Translations under genes and position numbers: made by a program
The notes under the pieces: model-generated
Told to the model about the DNA's origin: nothing
Database searches by the model: none
The model's input: the letters and a program-made list of their open reading frames with translations, nothing else
Origin: Chloroflexota bacterium
Lineage (GTDB): Bacteria > Chloroflexota > Anaerolineae > Caldilineales > Caldilineaceae
Assembly (NCBI GenBank): GCA_016199425.1
Contig: JACQGT010000587.1
Span: forward strand, 1 to 9,895
Reading direction: 5' to 3'
DNA length: 9,895 nt
Shown here: positions 1-8,188 of the stretch, one piece after another
Numbering within the stretch: position 1 is the first letter of the stretch
Layout of the letters: each line of letters starts with the position of its first letter

Positions 1-333
1 GACTTCAACGCCGTCTCCCCCTGGGATTTTGCCCAGCGCCAGGACGATCTGCTGCGTCTGGTGGCCGAGCATCCCCCATCCGGCCCCCTGCTGGAAGAAA
101 GGGAGATGCAAGTGATTCCCCAGATGGAGAAGGCGGGCTACGTGGATGCAATGGCTGCTGTGGGTGAAACTGGGCTGGGGACATTCATTCGCGCCGCTGT
201 CCCCCTGCGTATCGACTACATCTTTCTCAGCCAGGCCCTGGCCCCGGCTCTGCGCGCTTGCCAGGTCTGGCAGGAAGAGCCGGGCCAGGAAGCCTCGGAT
301 CACCGGCCTGTGTTGGCCGATGTCGACTTCTAA
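1..333 (+). CDS. Endonuclease/exonuclease/phosphatase (EEP) family protein, C-terminal fragment
   Basis: This reading frame is open from the first base of the window and ends at TAA 331-333, so only the last 110 residues are present and the start lies to the left. The visible part begins DFNA, the metal-binding motif of the EEP (DNase I-like) fold, usually seen as GDFN. Near the end are RIDYIFLS and SDHRPVLAD, the C-terminal DxxF and SDH signatures that carry the catalytic Asp-His pair in this family. Members hydrolyse phosphodiester or phosphomonoester bonds in nucleic acids, phosphoinositides or sphingolipids using a divalent metal. The substrate cannot be read from this fragment. The family assignment is solid; the specific activity is unknown. 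A palindromic repeat follows two bases after the stop and may help end the transcript. Confidence 0.88.
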   Translation, partial: DFNAVSPWDFAQRQDDLLRLVAEHPPSGPLLEEREMQVIPQMEKAGYVDAMAAVGETGLGTFIRAAVPLRIDYIFLSQALAPALRACQVWQEEPGQEASDHRPVLADVDF

Positions 334-334
334 C

Positions 335-387
335 GTAGGGCGGATTGGTAATCCGCCCACAGCGGGCGGATTACCAATCCGCCCTAC
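335..387. repeat. Perfect 24-bp inverted repeat, REPIN-like (two REP units)
   Basis: The left arm (335-358) and right arm (364-387) are exact reverse complements separated by the 5-nt loop ACAGC. Each arm is itself a small hairpin: GTAG, then GGCGGATT, a 3-nt loop, and AATCCGCC. A GTAG tetranucleotide followed by a hairpin is the layout of REP sequences mobilised by RAYT/TnpA-REP tyrosine transposases, and two REPs in inverted order form a REPIN. The element fills nearly the whole gap between the EEP gene stop and the rarA ribosome-binding region. It would form a very stable RNA hairpin 14 nt before the rarA start codon. It lacks a T-tract, so it is not a classic terminator. Confidence 0.85.
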
Positions 388-401
388 AAGAGAAAGTGTC
401 T

Positions 402-2639
<2,238 letters not shown>

Positions 2640-2651
2640 AGGGATGAAGGA

Positions 2652-2693
2652 CCAATTCCCAGTCGCTAATCGCCAATCCCTAATCGCTAATCC
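2652..2693. repeat. 7-bp degenerate tandem repeat (CTAATCG/CCAATCC, 6 copies) across the kinase stop
   Basis: Six heptamers follow one another without a gap: CCAATTC, CCAGTCG, CTAATCG, CCAATCC, CTAATCG, CTAATCC. They begin directly after the 8-bp repeat. The final unit contains the stop codon (2687-2689, read on the minus strand) and the last Asp codon of the histidine kinase. The pattern resembles the short tandemly repeated repetitive (STRR) heptamers known from cyanobacteria. No hairpin terminator is visible between the two convergent genes. Confidence 0.8.
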
Positions 2694-5017
2694 CCTCCAT
2701 ACAACGGCAATTCAAAGGTGAAGGTCGATCCTTGCCCACTGCTCTGTACCCAAATGCGCCCGCCGTGGGCCTCGATAATACGGCGCACATTGGCCAAACC
2801 CAGACCACTGCCTTCGGCGCTGATCCCCGCTATCCGGTAGTAGCGATTCCAGATGTTTTCGATCTCTTCCGGCGGGATACCAATGCCCTGATCGACGACG
2901 GATACTTGCGCCCTGTCCATGCGCGTCTCCACGACCACGCTGATTTCCCCTGCGTTGGGGCTATATTTGATCGCATTGCTCAGCAGGTTCTCAAACACCT
3001 GCTCCATGCGGGCTATGTCCCCCTTCACTGGTACGTTCTTCTCTTGTGTGCTTACTCTAATCTCCAAACCGGCCAGTCGCGCAGCTATGCGCGCGTTGCG
3101 CACCGACTTACGGGCAAGCTCATCCAGATTGAATGGAATTTCCTGTAGCGGATGCGCTTCCACCTCTTTCAGCCTGAGGATATCCGCAATCAGTTGGTTG
3201 ATTGCATCCGTCCGTTCCTGAATCACCTCCAGGGCTTCACTCTGCTCCGGCGTAATTTCCCCTAGCCCGCCCTCGGCCATCAATTCGGCATAGCCTCGAA
3301 TGAAGGTAAGCGGCGCTTTCAGGTCGTGGGTAATGTTCTGGATAAACTCGTCCCGCTGCTGGTCCATCACCTGTAAGCGCTCGTACGTTTCCACTAGTTC
3401 GACGGCCCGCTGCCGGCTATGCGCCAACGTTTGGGTTTTCTGAATAGCCGAACCGGCCAGATCGGCGATGGCGCGCAGAAGCTGACGGGTGGTTGGATCG
3501 CGCACGACGTAATCAACCGAAATGATCCCGATGGTCTCGGAGTCGACTGTGAGGGGAATGTTGAGCAGTTGACGAGGAGCCATCCAGATAAATTGCTCGG
3601 CAATCAATTGGCTGATTTCCTCTGCGTGTTTGATCTCCACCCACTCGCCTTGCCCAATCGAACGGGCGAATGTGCCTTCGTGGATCGTATAGGGCCGGTT
3701 GTTGAAGCGCTCGATCTCTTCTGGGGCCAGGTTGTGGCCCACTGCCAGATGCAAAATGTTGCTCGCAGGCTGGCGTAGAATGATGGCAGCGCGCAGGTCT
3801 GGGACATTTTCGCCCTGGCTGATGACGGAGACGACTCGATCCAGCACAAAGCGCAGAGTCTCTGCCAGATCGTAGGTTCGGTTCAGGTGTGCGCTCATCT
3901 CGGCCAACACAGAGACTTCGTTCAGCCGTCGGCGGGTTTCCTCCAACAAGCGCAACGTGCGCAAGGTGGCTGCTGTCTGGTTGCAGAGCAGAAGGATATT
4001 GTTCACGTCCGTTTCAGAAAAGGCGTTGGGCCGGTAGCTCTTTAGAGTGATATAGCCGATCAGTTCGGATTGGGGGCTGTAAAGCAGGGGGGCCAGAAGA
4101 ATGGAGCGGACTTCTTGGGCGTCGGGATAATTGCCTGCCCGCCAACGCGCCTCCCCCCGCACTTCCGGCAAATAGATGGGTTTGTGTTCGTCGGCCAATT
4201 CGATCAACAACTGGAACTGGCGCATATCCACAGGCTGGTGATAGGCTTCGTCCGGGTTTGTATAGCCGTACACGGCCGCAATATAGCCCTGATGGGGTTC
4301 CTCGGTCGTCAGCAACGTCACCGATCCTGCGTCGTAGGGGGCGTTTTCGGCAATGGTAGCCAGCAGAGCATCAATGGCCATGTCAGTGGTTGTGGTCTGC
4401 ATCAAACGATAGGAAAAGGCCAGTTGACTTTCGGCAAAACGGCGTTGCCGTCGTTCGGATTCCAATAGATTCGCTCTGGCAAGCGCCACCGCGGCCTGGC
4501 TGGCAAAGAGGGTGACGACCTCCACCTGCTGCCCACTGAAATGATCCGGCTCGGAATGGTCAACGGTGAGAATGCCGATCAGTTCGTCGTGAATTGTCAG
4601 GGGCACAGCCATGAAGGAGCGGATCCATTCAAAACCGGCCAGGGGCCGCCATCGCTCTGTGCGCAGGTCTCCGGTTACGTAGGGTCGCTTTTCCCGTTCC
4701 AGAAATTGCCAGACAAAGTCACTGTCCCGGCTGAAGTTGAACTGACCTACTGTGAGCGCGGCTGCGCCTACACCTGCGCGTGTGAACAGTCGATCCCCGT
4801 CCACCAGATGGATGGCCGCTGTCTCGTACTCTACCAGTTGGCGCAAGAGTTCCAGGATGCGATCCAGCAGTTGATCGGTGTCATAGGTGGTCAACAGCTC
4901 ATTGGAAATGTGCAGCAGTGTTTCGCCCAAAGCCGGAGAAATAATGGCTGAAGCCTGGGCAAGGGGGGGGGTCTTCGATTCTTCGGGCACCGGTCGACCG
5001 GCAGGCGATGGAGACAT
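2687..5017 (-). CDS. Triple-GAF soluble sensor histidine kinase
   Basis: Counted from ATG 5017 the product has 776 residues. It has three GAF-type sensory domains at about 42-187, 205-360 and 375-535 (each ending in the LxSQAAVAL or DLAGSAI type of helix), then a short signalling helix, a HisKA dimerisation domain with H-box NITHDLKAPLTF (phospho-accepting His 564), and a HATPase_c domain with N-box NLLSNAIKYS (677-686), G1 DQGIGIPP (Asp 709) and G2 GSGLGLA (736-742). All catalytic boxes are intact. No transmembrane segment or signal peptide is visible, so it should be cytoplasmic, and the ligand is unknown. No response regulator lies next to it. A longer version starting at TTG 5041 adds MRHLAHQP; neither start has a convincing Shine-Dalgarno. 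Two oddities: a C9 run covers codons 16-19, and the stop codon lies inside a heptamer repeat. Confidence 0.93.
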   Translation of the reverse strand: MSPSPAGRPVPEESKTPPLAQASAIISPALGETLLHISNELLTTYDTDQLLDRILELLRQLVEYETAAIHLVDGDRLFTRAGVGAAALTVGQFNFSRDSDFVWQFLEREKRPYVTGDLRTERWRPLAGFEWIRSFMAVPLTIHDELIGILTVDHSEPDHFSGQQVEVVTLFASQAAVALARANLLESERRQRRFAESQLAFSYRLMQTTTTDMAIDALLATIAENAPYDAGSVTLLTTEEPHQGYIAAVYGYTNPDEAYHQPVDMRQFQLLIELADEHKPIYLPEVRGEARWRAGNYPDAQEVRSILLAPLLYSPQSELIGYITLKSYRPNAFSETDVNNILLLCNQTAATLRTLRLLEETRRRLNEVSVLAEMSAHLNRTYDLAETLRFVLDRVVSVISQGENVPDLRAAIILRQPASNILHLAVGHNLAPEEIERFNNRPYTIHEGTFARSIGQGEWVEIKHAEEISQLIAEQFIWMAPRQLLNIPLTVDSETIGIISVDYVVRDPTTRQLLRAIADLAGSAIQKTQTLAHSRQRAVELVETYERLQVMDQQRDEFIQNITHDLKAPLTFIRGYAELMAEGGLGEITPEQSEALEVIQERTDAINQLIADILRLKEVEAHPLQEIPFNLDELARKSVRNARIAARLAGLEIRVSTQEKNVPVKGDIARMEQVFENLLSNAIKYSPNAGEISVVVETRMDRAQVSVVDQGIGIPPEEIENIWNRYYRIAGISAEGSGLGLANVRRIIEAHGGRIWVQSSGQGSTFTFELPLYGGD
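4963..4971 (-). repeat. C9 homopolymer tract within the kinase N-terminus
   Basis: Nine consecutive G on the plus strand read as C9 in the kinase coding strand, in the codons for Thr-Pro-Pro-Leu (residues 16-19 from ATG 5017). The tract lies before the first GAF domain, in a low-complexity leader. A one-base slip would frameshift and destroy nearly the whole protein. Confidence 0.9.
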
Positions 5018-5055
5018 AGGCTGATGAGCCAAATGGCGCAAAGATACATAGAAAT

Positions 5056-5081
5056 CCTGCCTCAGTGAGAGACAGGTTTTT
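5056..5081. other. Hairpin with T-run in the leader of the kinase gene
   Basis: CCTG...CTC (5056-5063) can pair with GAG...CAGG (5067-5076), with a small interior loop, and five T follow on the plus strand. On the plus strand this resembles a weak intrinsic terminator, which would stop antisense transcription leaving the kinase gene. On the minus strand it would sit in the 5' leader of the kinase mRNA. The stem is imperfect and the role is unproven. Confidence 0.35.
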
Positions 5082-5085
5082 CTTA

Positions 5086-5114
5086 AGTATACAACTTGTG
5101 TTGGGGATTGGTAT
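5086..5114 (-). promoter_or_regulatory. Possible promoter for the histidine kinase
   Basis: On the minus strand TATACT (5091-5086) is a good -10 match (5 of 6). The hexamer 17 bases upstream (5114-5109, ATACCA) matches only half of the -35 consensus. It would give a leader of about 60 bases to ATG 5017. This is suggestive only. Confidence 0.3.
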
Positions 5115-5144
5115 TATTCTAAGTACGTAAATTAGTCTACGAGT

Positions 5145-5286
5145 GAGTCCATTGCAAAAAGGAGTATTACACCGCGGAGACGCGGAGTTCGCGGAGGAAA
5201 CGCGGAGGAATTCAGGAGAAAATCTCCGCGTTTCTCCGCGCTCCCCGCGCCTCCGCGGTGTAATTTTTGGTTTTTTGCAGTAGAGT
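5145..5286. repeat. Imperfect long inverted repeat of CGCGGAG units, MITE-like
   Basis: The core arms 5167-5207 and 5224-5263 are reverse complements apart from a few mismatches and one indel. Both begin (outside in) TTACACCGCGGAG and are built of repeated CGCGGAG words, with a 16-nt centre. Outside the core, GAGTCCATTGCAAAAA (5145-5160) and the reverse complement of 5271-5286 (GACTCTACTGCAAAAA) match at 13 of 16 positions, so the symmetry extends to both ends as in a terminal-inverted-repeat element. No reading frame is inside. A non-autonomous mobile element is the simplest reading, but no transposase is present to confirm it. Confidence 0.7.
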
Positions 5287-5541
5287 CATTATTCTGAGCC
5301 GCAGGGTGAGCAGATGGCGCGCCCGGCCCCGAAATTGAAATTTCTCGAAGGACTTCACTATTTTTTTAGCTACGGATTCACGCGCATAAACGCTGATTCA
5401 GACGCAACTATCTGCGTTCCTCTGCGTGAATCTGCGTCCAGAATTTTCCAGCATCTCGCTACATGGGACAAACAGTCGGATTGAGGATATGTGAGGGCTG
5501 CGTAGACAGGCATTCGCGTCATCCTCTGATTCGCGGTCATT
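5287..5541. other. Gene-free spacer with dispersed repeat remnants
   Basis: No credible gene is seen between the MITE-like element and the DUF429 stop codon. The stretch holds an imperfect palindrome around 5327-5346 (CGAAATT then AATTTCTCG), the inverted repeat described at 5372-5439, and otherwise unremarkable sequence. No promoter, terminator or structured RNA stands out. Confidence 0.6.
5372..5439. repeat. Imperfect dispersed inverted repeat (GATTCACGC / GCGTGAATC)
   Basis: The left arm (from 5372: ACG, GATTCACGC, AACGC) pairs imperfectly with the right arm (5411-5439: CTGCGTT, GCGTGAATC, TGCGTCC), with exact 9-bp matches at GATTCACGC/GCGTGAATC. The words ATCTGCGT and ACGCAGAT recur at 6379-6392 and 8605-8637, so this belongs to a dispersed repeat family in the region rather than to one gene. 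Confidence 0.6.
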
Positions 5542-6300
5542 CTACTTGCGCACGGGCACCAAAATACTCCCCTCCGCCAATGAGCCGTAGCTGATGGCCG
5601 CTTTTGGCCCGTGTTCCCACAGATAGGCGGCCACGTAGGCGCAGGTGAGGGCGTCCAGGGTATCCTCGTACTCTTTCAGTCCCCGCCCGCGCAGACCCGC
5701 CACATCCACACCCGTCAGCAATTTCTTCGTCCCTTTCAGGGGCGGCGACGCCTTACGCAGTCCGCGCAGCAGTTGCTGGTAGCGGGCCTGCTCCGCCCGC
5801 CGCTCGTCTACTGTGCCCCGTTTGTATTTGAGGATGCGCTCCAGCCCAAAGAGCGCAATGTGGGCCGGGTGGGGGAAGACTTCGCAGACCAGCCTAGCTC
5901 TGGTCCGCCGGGGTATCGTGGCGGCTTCGGCAAAGCGCAGCCGCTCTACCAGCGCGGCCACCAATGCCTCGCCCCGCACAACGCCCTTCTCAGCCAGGCG
6001 CGTCCGGTTGGCCGGCAGCGCACCGGCGTGGTAGCGCCGCCACTCCGCCGAGAGCGCGGCGTCACAGGACCGGCTGCCCGTCTGGTTGGGCACGCGCAGG
6101 GGCGCGTCTACGGCTACCACCGCGCCGCCCTCTTGCGGCAAATGCTCGGACACAAAGGCGACGATCTCGTCGTTGCTGCCCAGGCTGCCCGTGTACGCGA
6201 TCAGCCGCCCATCGCGGATCACCGCGCCGCCGGACGGATTCGACACCTTCCACGCCAGATCGATGCCGATAAAGACCGCCGCTTCGTCCTGCTTCCCCAT
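5542..6300 (-). CDS. DUF429 family protein (predicted RNase H-fold nuclease)
   Basis: The 252-residue product matches the DUF429 pattern: GIDLAW with Asp 14 near the N-terminus, AVDAPL with Asp 65, RSCDAAL then a Gly/Pro-rich stretch (about 77-100), CEVFPHPAHIALFG with Glu 140, ILKYKRG 156-162, and EDTLDALTCAYVAAYLW (Asp 213, Asp 216). The spacing of acidic residues on beta-strand 1, the second strand and the late helix resembles the DEDD arrangement of RNase H-like nucleases, and the family has been predicted to be a nuclease. The substrate and pathway are unknown. I start it at ATG 6300 because GGAG (6309-6312) lies 8 bases upstream. ATG 6306 would be only 2 bases from that site, and a GTG at 6357 would run through a dispersed repeat. 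It appears monocistronic, with repeat-rich spacers on both sides. Confidence 0.85.
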   Translation of the reverse strand: MGKQDEAAVFIGIDLAWKVSNPSGGAVIRDGRLIAYTGSLGSNDEIVAFVSEHLPQEGGAVVAVDAPLRVPNQTGSRSCDAALSAEWRRYHAGALPANRTRLAEKGVVRGEALVAALVERLRFAEAATIPRRTRARLVCEVFPHPAHIALFGLERILKYKRGTVDERRAEQARYQQLLRGLRKASPPLKGTKKLLTGVDVAGLRGRGLKEYEDTLDALTCAYVAAYLWEHGPKAAISYGSLAEGSILVPVRK

Positions 6301-6308
6301 CGCCATCA

Positions 6309-6312
6309 CTCC
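6309..6312 (-). promoter_or_regulatory. Shine-Dalgarno GGAG that fixes the DUF429 start
   Basis: GGAG on the minus strand lies 8 nt before ATG 6300 but only 2 nt before ATG 6306. This favours the shorter protein beginning MGKQDE. Confidence 0.6.
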
Positions 6313-6313
6313 A

Positions 6314-6360
6314 GAAAAATAAGAACACGGATTTGCACAGATGGGAAAGATTTTCACGGA
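6314..6360 (-). repeat. Diverged inverted copy of the AAAATAA...ACACGGATTT dispersed repeat
   Basis: AAAATAAGAACACGGATTT, followed by CACAGATG and then GATTTTCACGGATGG, matches the reverse complement of the two repeat copies at 6470-6536 and 6562-6628, with indels. It lies just upstream of the DUF429 start in the opposite orientation to those copies, so the spacer 6301-6608 is bounded by inverted copies of one repeat family. Confidence 0.6.
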
Positions 6361-6413
6361 TGGCAGTGATAAGAAATGCAGATTACGCAGATTTGAATCC
6401 GCTCCAATTCGCT

Positions 6414-6442
6414 GTAGGTGCGGTTTGTAACCGCACGTCTAC
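6414..6442. repeat. GTAG/CTAC-bounded hairpin, REP-like, related in design to 335-387
   Basis: The order is GTAG (6414-6417), GTGCGGTT, loop TGT, AACCGCAC, two bases, CTAC (6439-6442). The 8-bp stem is perfect and the flanking GTAG/CTAC can also pair. The plan (GTAG, 8-bp stem ending in TT, 3-nt loop, AA-starting partner) is the same as in each arm of the repeat at 335-387, with a different stem sequence. It looks like a single REP of a sister family. Confidence 0.7.
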
Positions 6443-6469
6443 CGGCTTACGTTTCACCATCTCGTTGAC

Positions 6470-6536
6470 TAAATCTGTGGAAATCCTGCGCACCCGCGAA
6501 AATCCGTGTCCTTCTGTTATTTTAGCACCAACCGTT
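6470..6536 (+). repeat. Dispersed repeat copy 1 (67 bp)
   Basis: It runs from TAAATCTGTGGAAATCC to TTTTAGCACCAACCGTT and is identical to the copy at 6562-6628 at 65 of 67 positions; the differences are CACCCGCG versus CATCCGTG. The offset is 92 bp, with a 25-bp non-repeated spacer. No gene is inside. Confidence 0.92.
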
Positions 6537-6561
6537 TCGCTCAGTCCACGTTCCATCTTCT

Positions 6562-6628
6562 TAAATCTGTGGAAATCCTGCGCATCCGTGAAAATCCGTG
6601 TCCTTCTGTTATTTTAGCACCAACCGTT
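6562..6628 (+). repeat. Dispersed repeat copy 2 (67 bp), overlapping the 3' end of the menC-like gene
   Basis: This is the near-identical partner of 6470-6536. Its last 20 bases (6609-6628) contain, on the minus strand, the terminal codons and TAA stop of the menC-like gene, so the repeat is part of that coding sequence. Confidence 0.92.
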
Positions 6629-7715
6629 CTTGGGTCACTGCCTCCAGATAGGCTTCATCCACAACCGCGCCGTTGCCGGGAGCGGTGGGCACGGTCAGTG
6701 TGCTGTCGCTGTTGAGGGTGAAGGGGTTGTGTACGATATCCCGGGGGAAGTAGCGGTCGTTGGCGCTGATGTCGCCAGGCAGACTGAAGTTAGGCAGGCT
6801 GGCCAGGGCCACATTCGTCGCCCGCCCGATACCCGTCTCCAGCATCCCCCCGTGCCAGACGGGCATCCCCGCGGCCTGGGCCAGATCGTGAATCTCCACC
6901 GCATCGGCCAGACCGCCGATGCGGGTGGGTTTGATGTTGATGATGCGGCAGGCGTTGAGTTCGATAGCCCAGCGCGCGTGGTCCGGCGAGACGATACTCT
7001 CATCCAGACAGAGGGGTGTGGAGATCAGCTTGGCCAGCTTGGCGTGATCGAAGATATCGTCGTGATCCAGCGGCTGTTCGTTGAGAAGCAGGTCGAACTG
7101 GTCCAATTCCTTCAGATGCTCGGCGTCGCTCAAGTGATAGATGCTGTTGCCGTCCACCTGCAAGCGCAGGTTCGGCCAGCGCTCGCGGATGGCGCGAGTC
7201 GGCTGCACGTCCCAGCCCGGCTTGATTTTGATCTTCACCCGTTTGTAGCCGTTGTTCAGATAGCCTTCCACTGTTTCCAGCAGTGCCGGGATGTCCGGGC
7301 GGATGGGCACGCTGACGCCTACTTCCACTTTGTCCCGGGTGCCGCCCAGCAGTTGGGAGAGGCTTATAGTCTGCTCCCGGGCGAAGAGGTCCCACACGGC
7401 AAACTCCAGCCCGGACTTCGCCATACGATTGGCCCGCACCCGTTTGAAGAGGTGGCGGGTCTGGCGGGGATCGTCCAGATCGGCCCCCAGGAGCAGCGGG
7501 CCGAGAAACGTTTGCATCATAAACCAGGCGGTCTGGTAGGTCTCTTCGTTGTACCAGGGGCCGTCGCTCACGGGCGCTTCGCCCCAGCCGGTCACGCCGT
7601 CGGCGTCCACCCGTACGATAATGGCAAAACTACCGTCCTCGTACCAGCCGCTGGTCTCGAAACGGCGCACATAGGGCAGATAGATGCGGCGCAGTTCAAT
7701 GCGTTCAATTTTCAT
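6609..7715 (-). CDS. menC: Enolase-superfamily enzyme, o-succinylbenzoate synthase / N-acylamino-acid racemase type
   Basis: The 368-residue product matches the MenC/NAAAR branch of the muconate-lactonizing subgroup. It has an N-terminal capping domain (about 1-125) and a barrel with VKIKIKPGWD (catalytic Lys 161/163 pair), QVDGN (metal ligand Asp 188), NEQPL (Glu 213), LCLDESI (Asp 238), INIKPTRIGG (Lys 262) and the specificity loop HGGMLETGIGRA (288-299). All three metal ligands and both acid-base lysines are present. Known members dehydrate SHCHC to o-succinylbenzoate in menaquinone synthesis, racemise N-acylamino acids, or do both; sequence alone does not separate these. No other men gene is nearby, so the symbol marks the family only. 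ATG 7715 is chosen for the AGGA 7 bases upstream and the typical start MKIERIEL. It lies 65 bp after the VapC-like toxin and may share its transcript. The last residues and stop lie in a dispersed repeat. Confidence 0.88.
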   Translation of the reverse strand: MKIERIELRRIYLPYVRRFETSGWYEDGSFAIIVRVDADGVTGWGEAPVSDGPWYNEETYQTAWFMMQTFLGPLLLGADLDDPRQTRHLFKRVRANRMAKSGLEFAVWDLFAREQTISLSQLLGGTRDKVEVGVSVPIRPDIPALLETVEGYLNNGYKRVKIKIKPGWDVQPTRAIRERWPNLRLQVDGNSIYHLSDAEHLKELDQFDLLLNEQPLDHDDIFDHAKLAKLISTPLCLDESIVSPDHARWAIELNACRIINIKPTRIGGLADAVEIHDLAQAAGMPVWHGGMLETGIGRATNVALASLPNFSLPGDISANDRYFPRDIVHNPFTLNSDSTLTVPTAPGNGAVVDEAYLEAVTQERLVLK

Positions 7716-7727
7716 GGCAAGGTCCTG

Positions 7728-7750
7728 TTGAGTGGTTGAGTGGTTAATGG
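7728..7750. repeat. 8-bp tandem repeat (TTGAGTGG x2 plus TTAATGG)
   Basis: TTGAGTGG 7728-7735 and 7736-7743 are followed by a shortened unit TTAATGG. The array lies between the toxin stop and the menC-like start, just upstream of the latter's Shine-Dalgarno. Confidence 0.65.
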
Positions 7751-7780
7751 CTGCTCCCAATCAACCAATAGGCTAAACTT

Positions 7781-8188
7781 TCAATAGGGGAGCATTTGCA
7801 GACCCATTTGGGCGAAGTGGTGGTCAAAACTGAATGCCTGATTGATGCCCCGGCTCTGGGTCAGGGCCAGACAGACGCAATCGGTGTAGCTCCACGCTTT
7901 GTCGCTGTAGCTGCTGAAAAGTCGCCAGACCGCGGCCTCCTCGGCAGCGTCCACGACGACGAGTTCGATCAGACGGCTGTTGCGCAGACGCATCCCTAGC
8001 TGGCGGGCCACATGCACCCCCAACCGGGCCTTCGTCAGCGTCATCGCCTCGTCAAAGATGTGATTGGAGACGAGCAGCGCCCCCGGTGTCTGGAGCGACT
8101 TTAGGAAAGCCGTGGCTGCCAGGTGGTGAGGGTCTGTGCGGTCCACCAGCGCGTAGAAGCCGCTGGTATCAGCGATGATTTGGGCCAT
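7781..8188 (-). CDS. vapC: PIN-domain ribonuclease, VapC-type toxin
   Basis: The product is 135 residues, the usual size for a VapC-like PIN protein. The four conserved acidic residues of the PIN active site are all present: Asp 7 in IADTSGFYAL, Glu 47 in HIFDEAMTL, Asp 103 in SYTDCVCLAL and Asp 122 in FSFDHHFAQMG. Such proteins are Mg-dependent endoribonucleases that cleave specific tRNAs, rRNA or mRNAs until neutralised by a partner antitoxin. The gene starts at ATG 8188, inside the last codons of the antitoxin gene (20-bp overlap), which points to translational coupling; its own Shine-Dalgarno is weak. It is likely transcribed from the promoter in front of the antitoxin gene. The RNA target cannot be read from the sequence. 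Confidence 0.88.
   Translation of the reverse strand: MAQIIADTSGFYALVDRTDPHHLAATAFLKSLQTPGALLVSNHIFDEAMTLTKARLGVHVARQLGMRLRNSRLIELVVVDAAEEAAVWRLFSSYSDKAWSYTDCVCLALTQSRGINQAFSFDHHFAQMGLQMLPY

Noticed and set aside
335..387. Classic intrinsic terminator for the EEP gene
   Set aside because: The hairpin is strong but no T-run follows, and the GTAG-capped twin structure fits a REPIN better; some terminating effect is still possible.
6301..6357. N-terminal extension of the DUF429 protein to GTG 6357
   Set aside because: The added residues are translated from a dispersed repeat and precede the conserved IGIDLAW start; GGAG is placed for ATG 6300.
5611..6369. Plus-strand open frame of about 250 codons opposite the DUF429 gene
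   Set aside because: It mirrors the conserved DUF429 frame and has no motif or ribosome-binding site of note.
6333..6617. Small plus-strand gene of about 94 codons in the spacer
   Set aside because: Almost all of it is translation of the dispersed repeats, with no ribosome-binding site.
6470..6628. CRISPR-like pair of direct repeats with a 25-bp spacer
   Set aside because: There are only two copies, the 67-bp unit is too long for a CRISPR repeat, one copy overlaps a coding sequence, and no cas gene is present.
6630..7739. Long plus-strand open frame (about 370 codons) opposite the menC-like gene
   Set aside because: The minus-strand frame carries every catalytic motif of the enolase superfamily; the plus-strand translation looks like a shadow with no family features.
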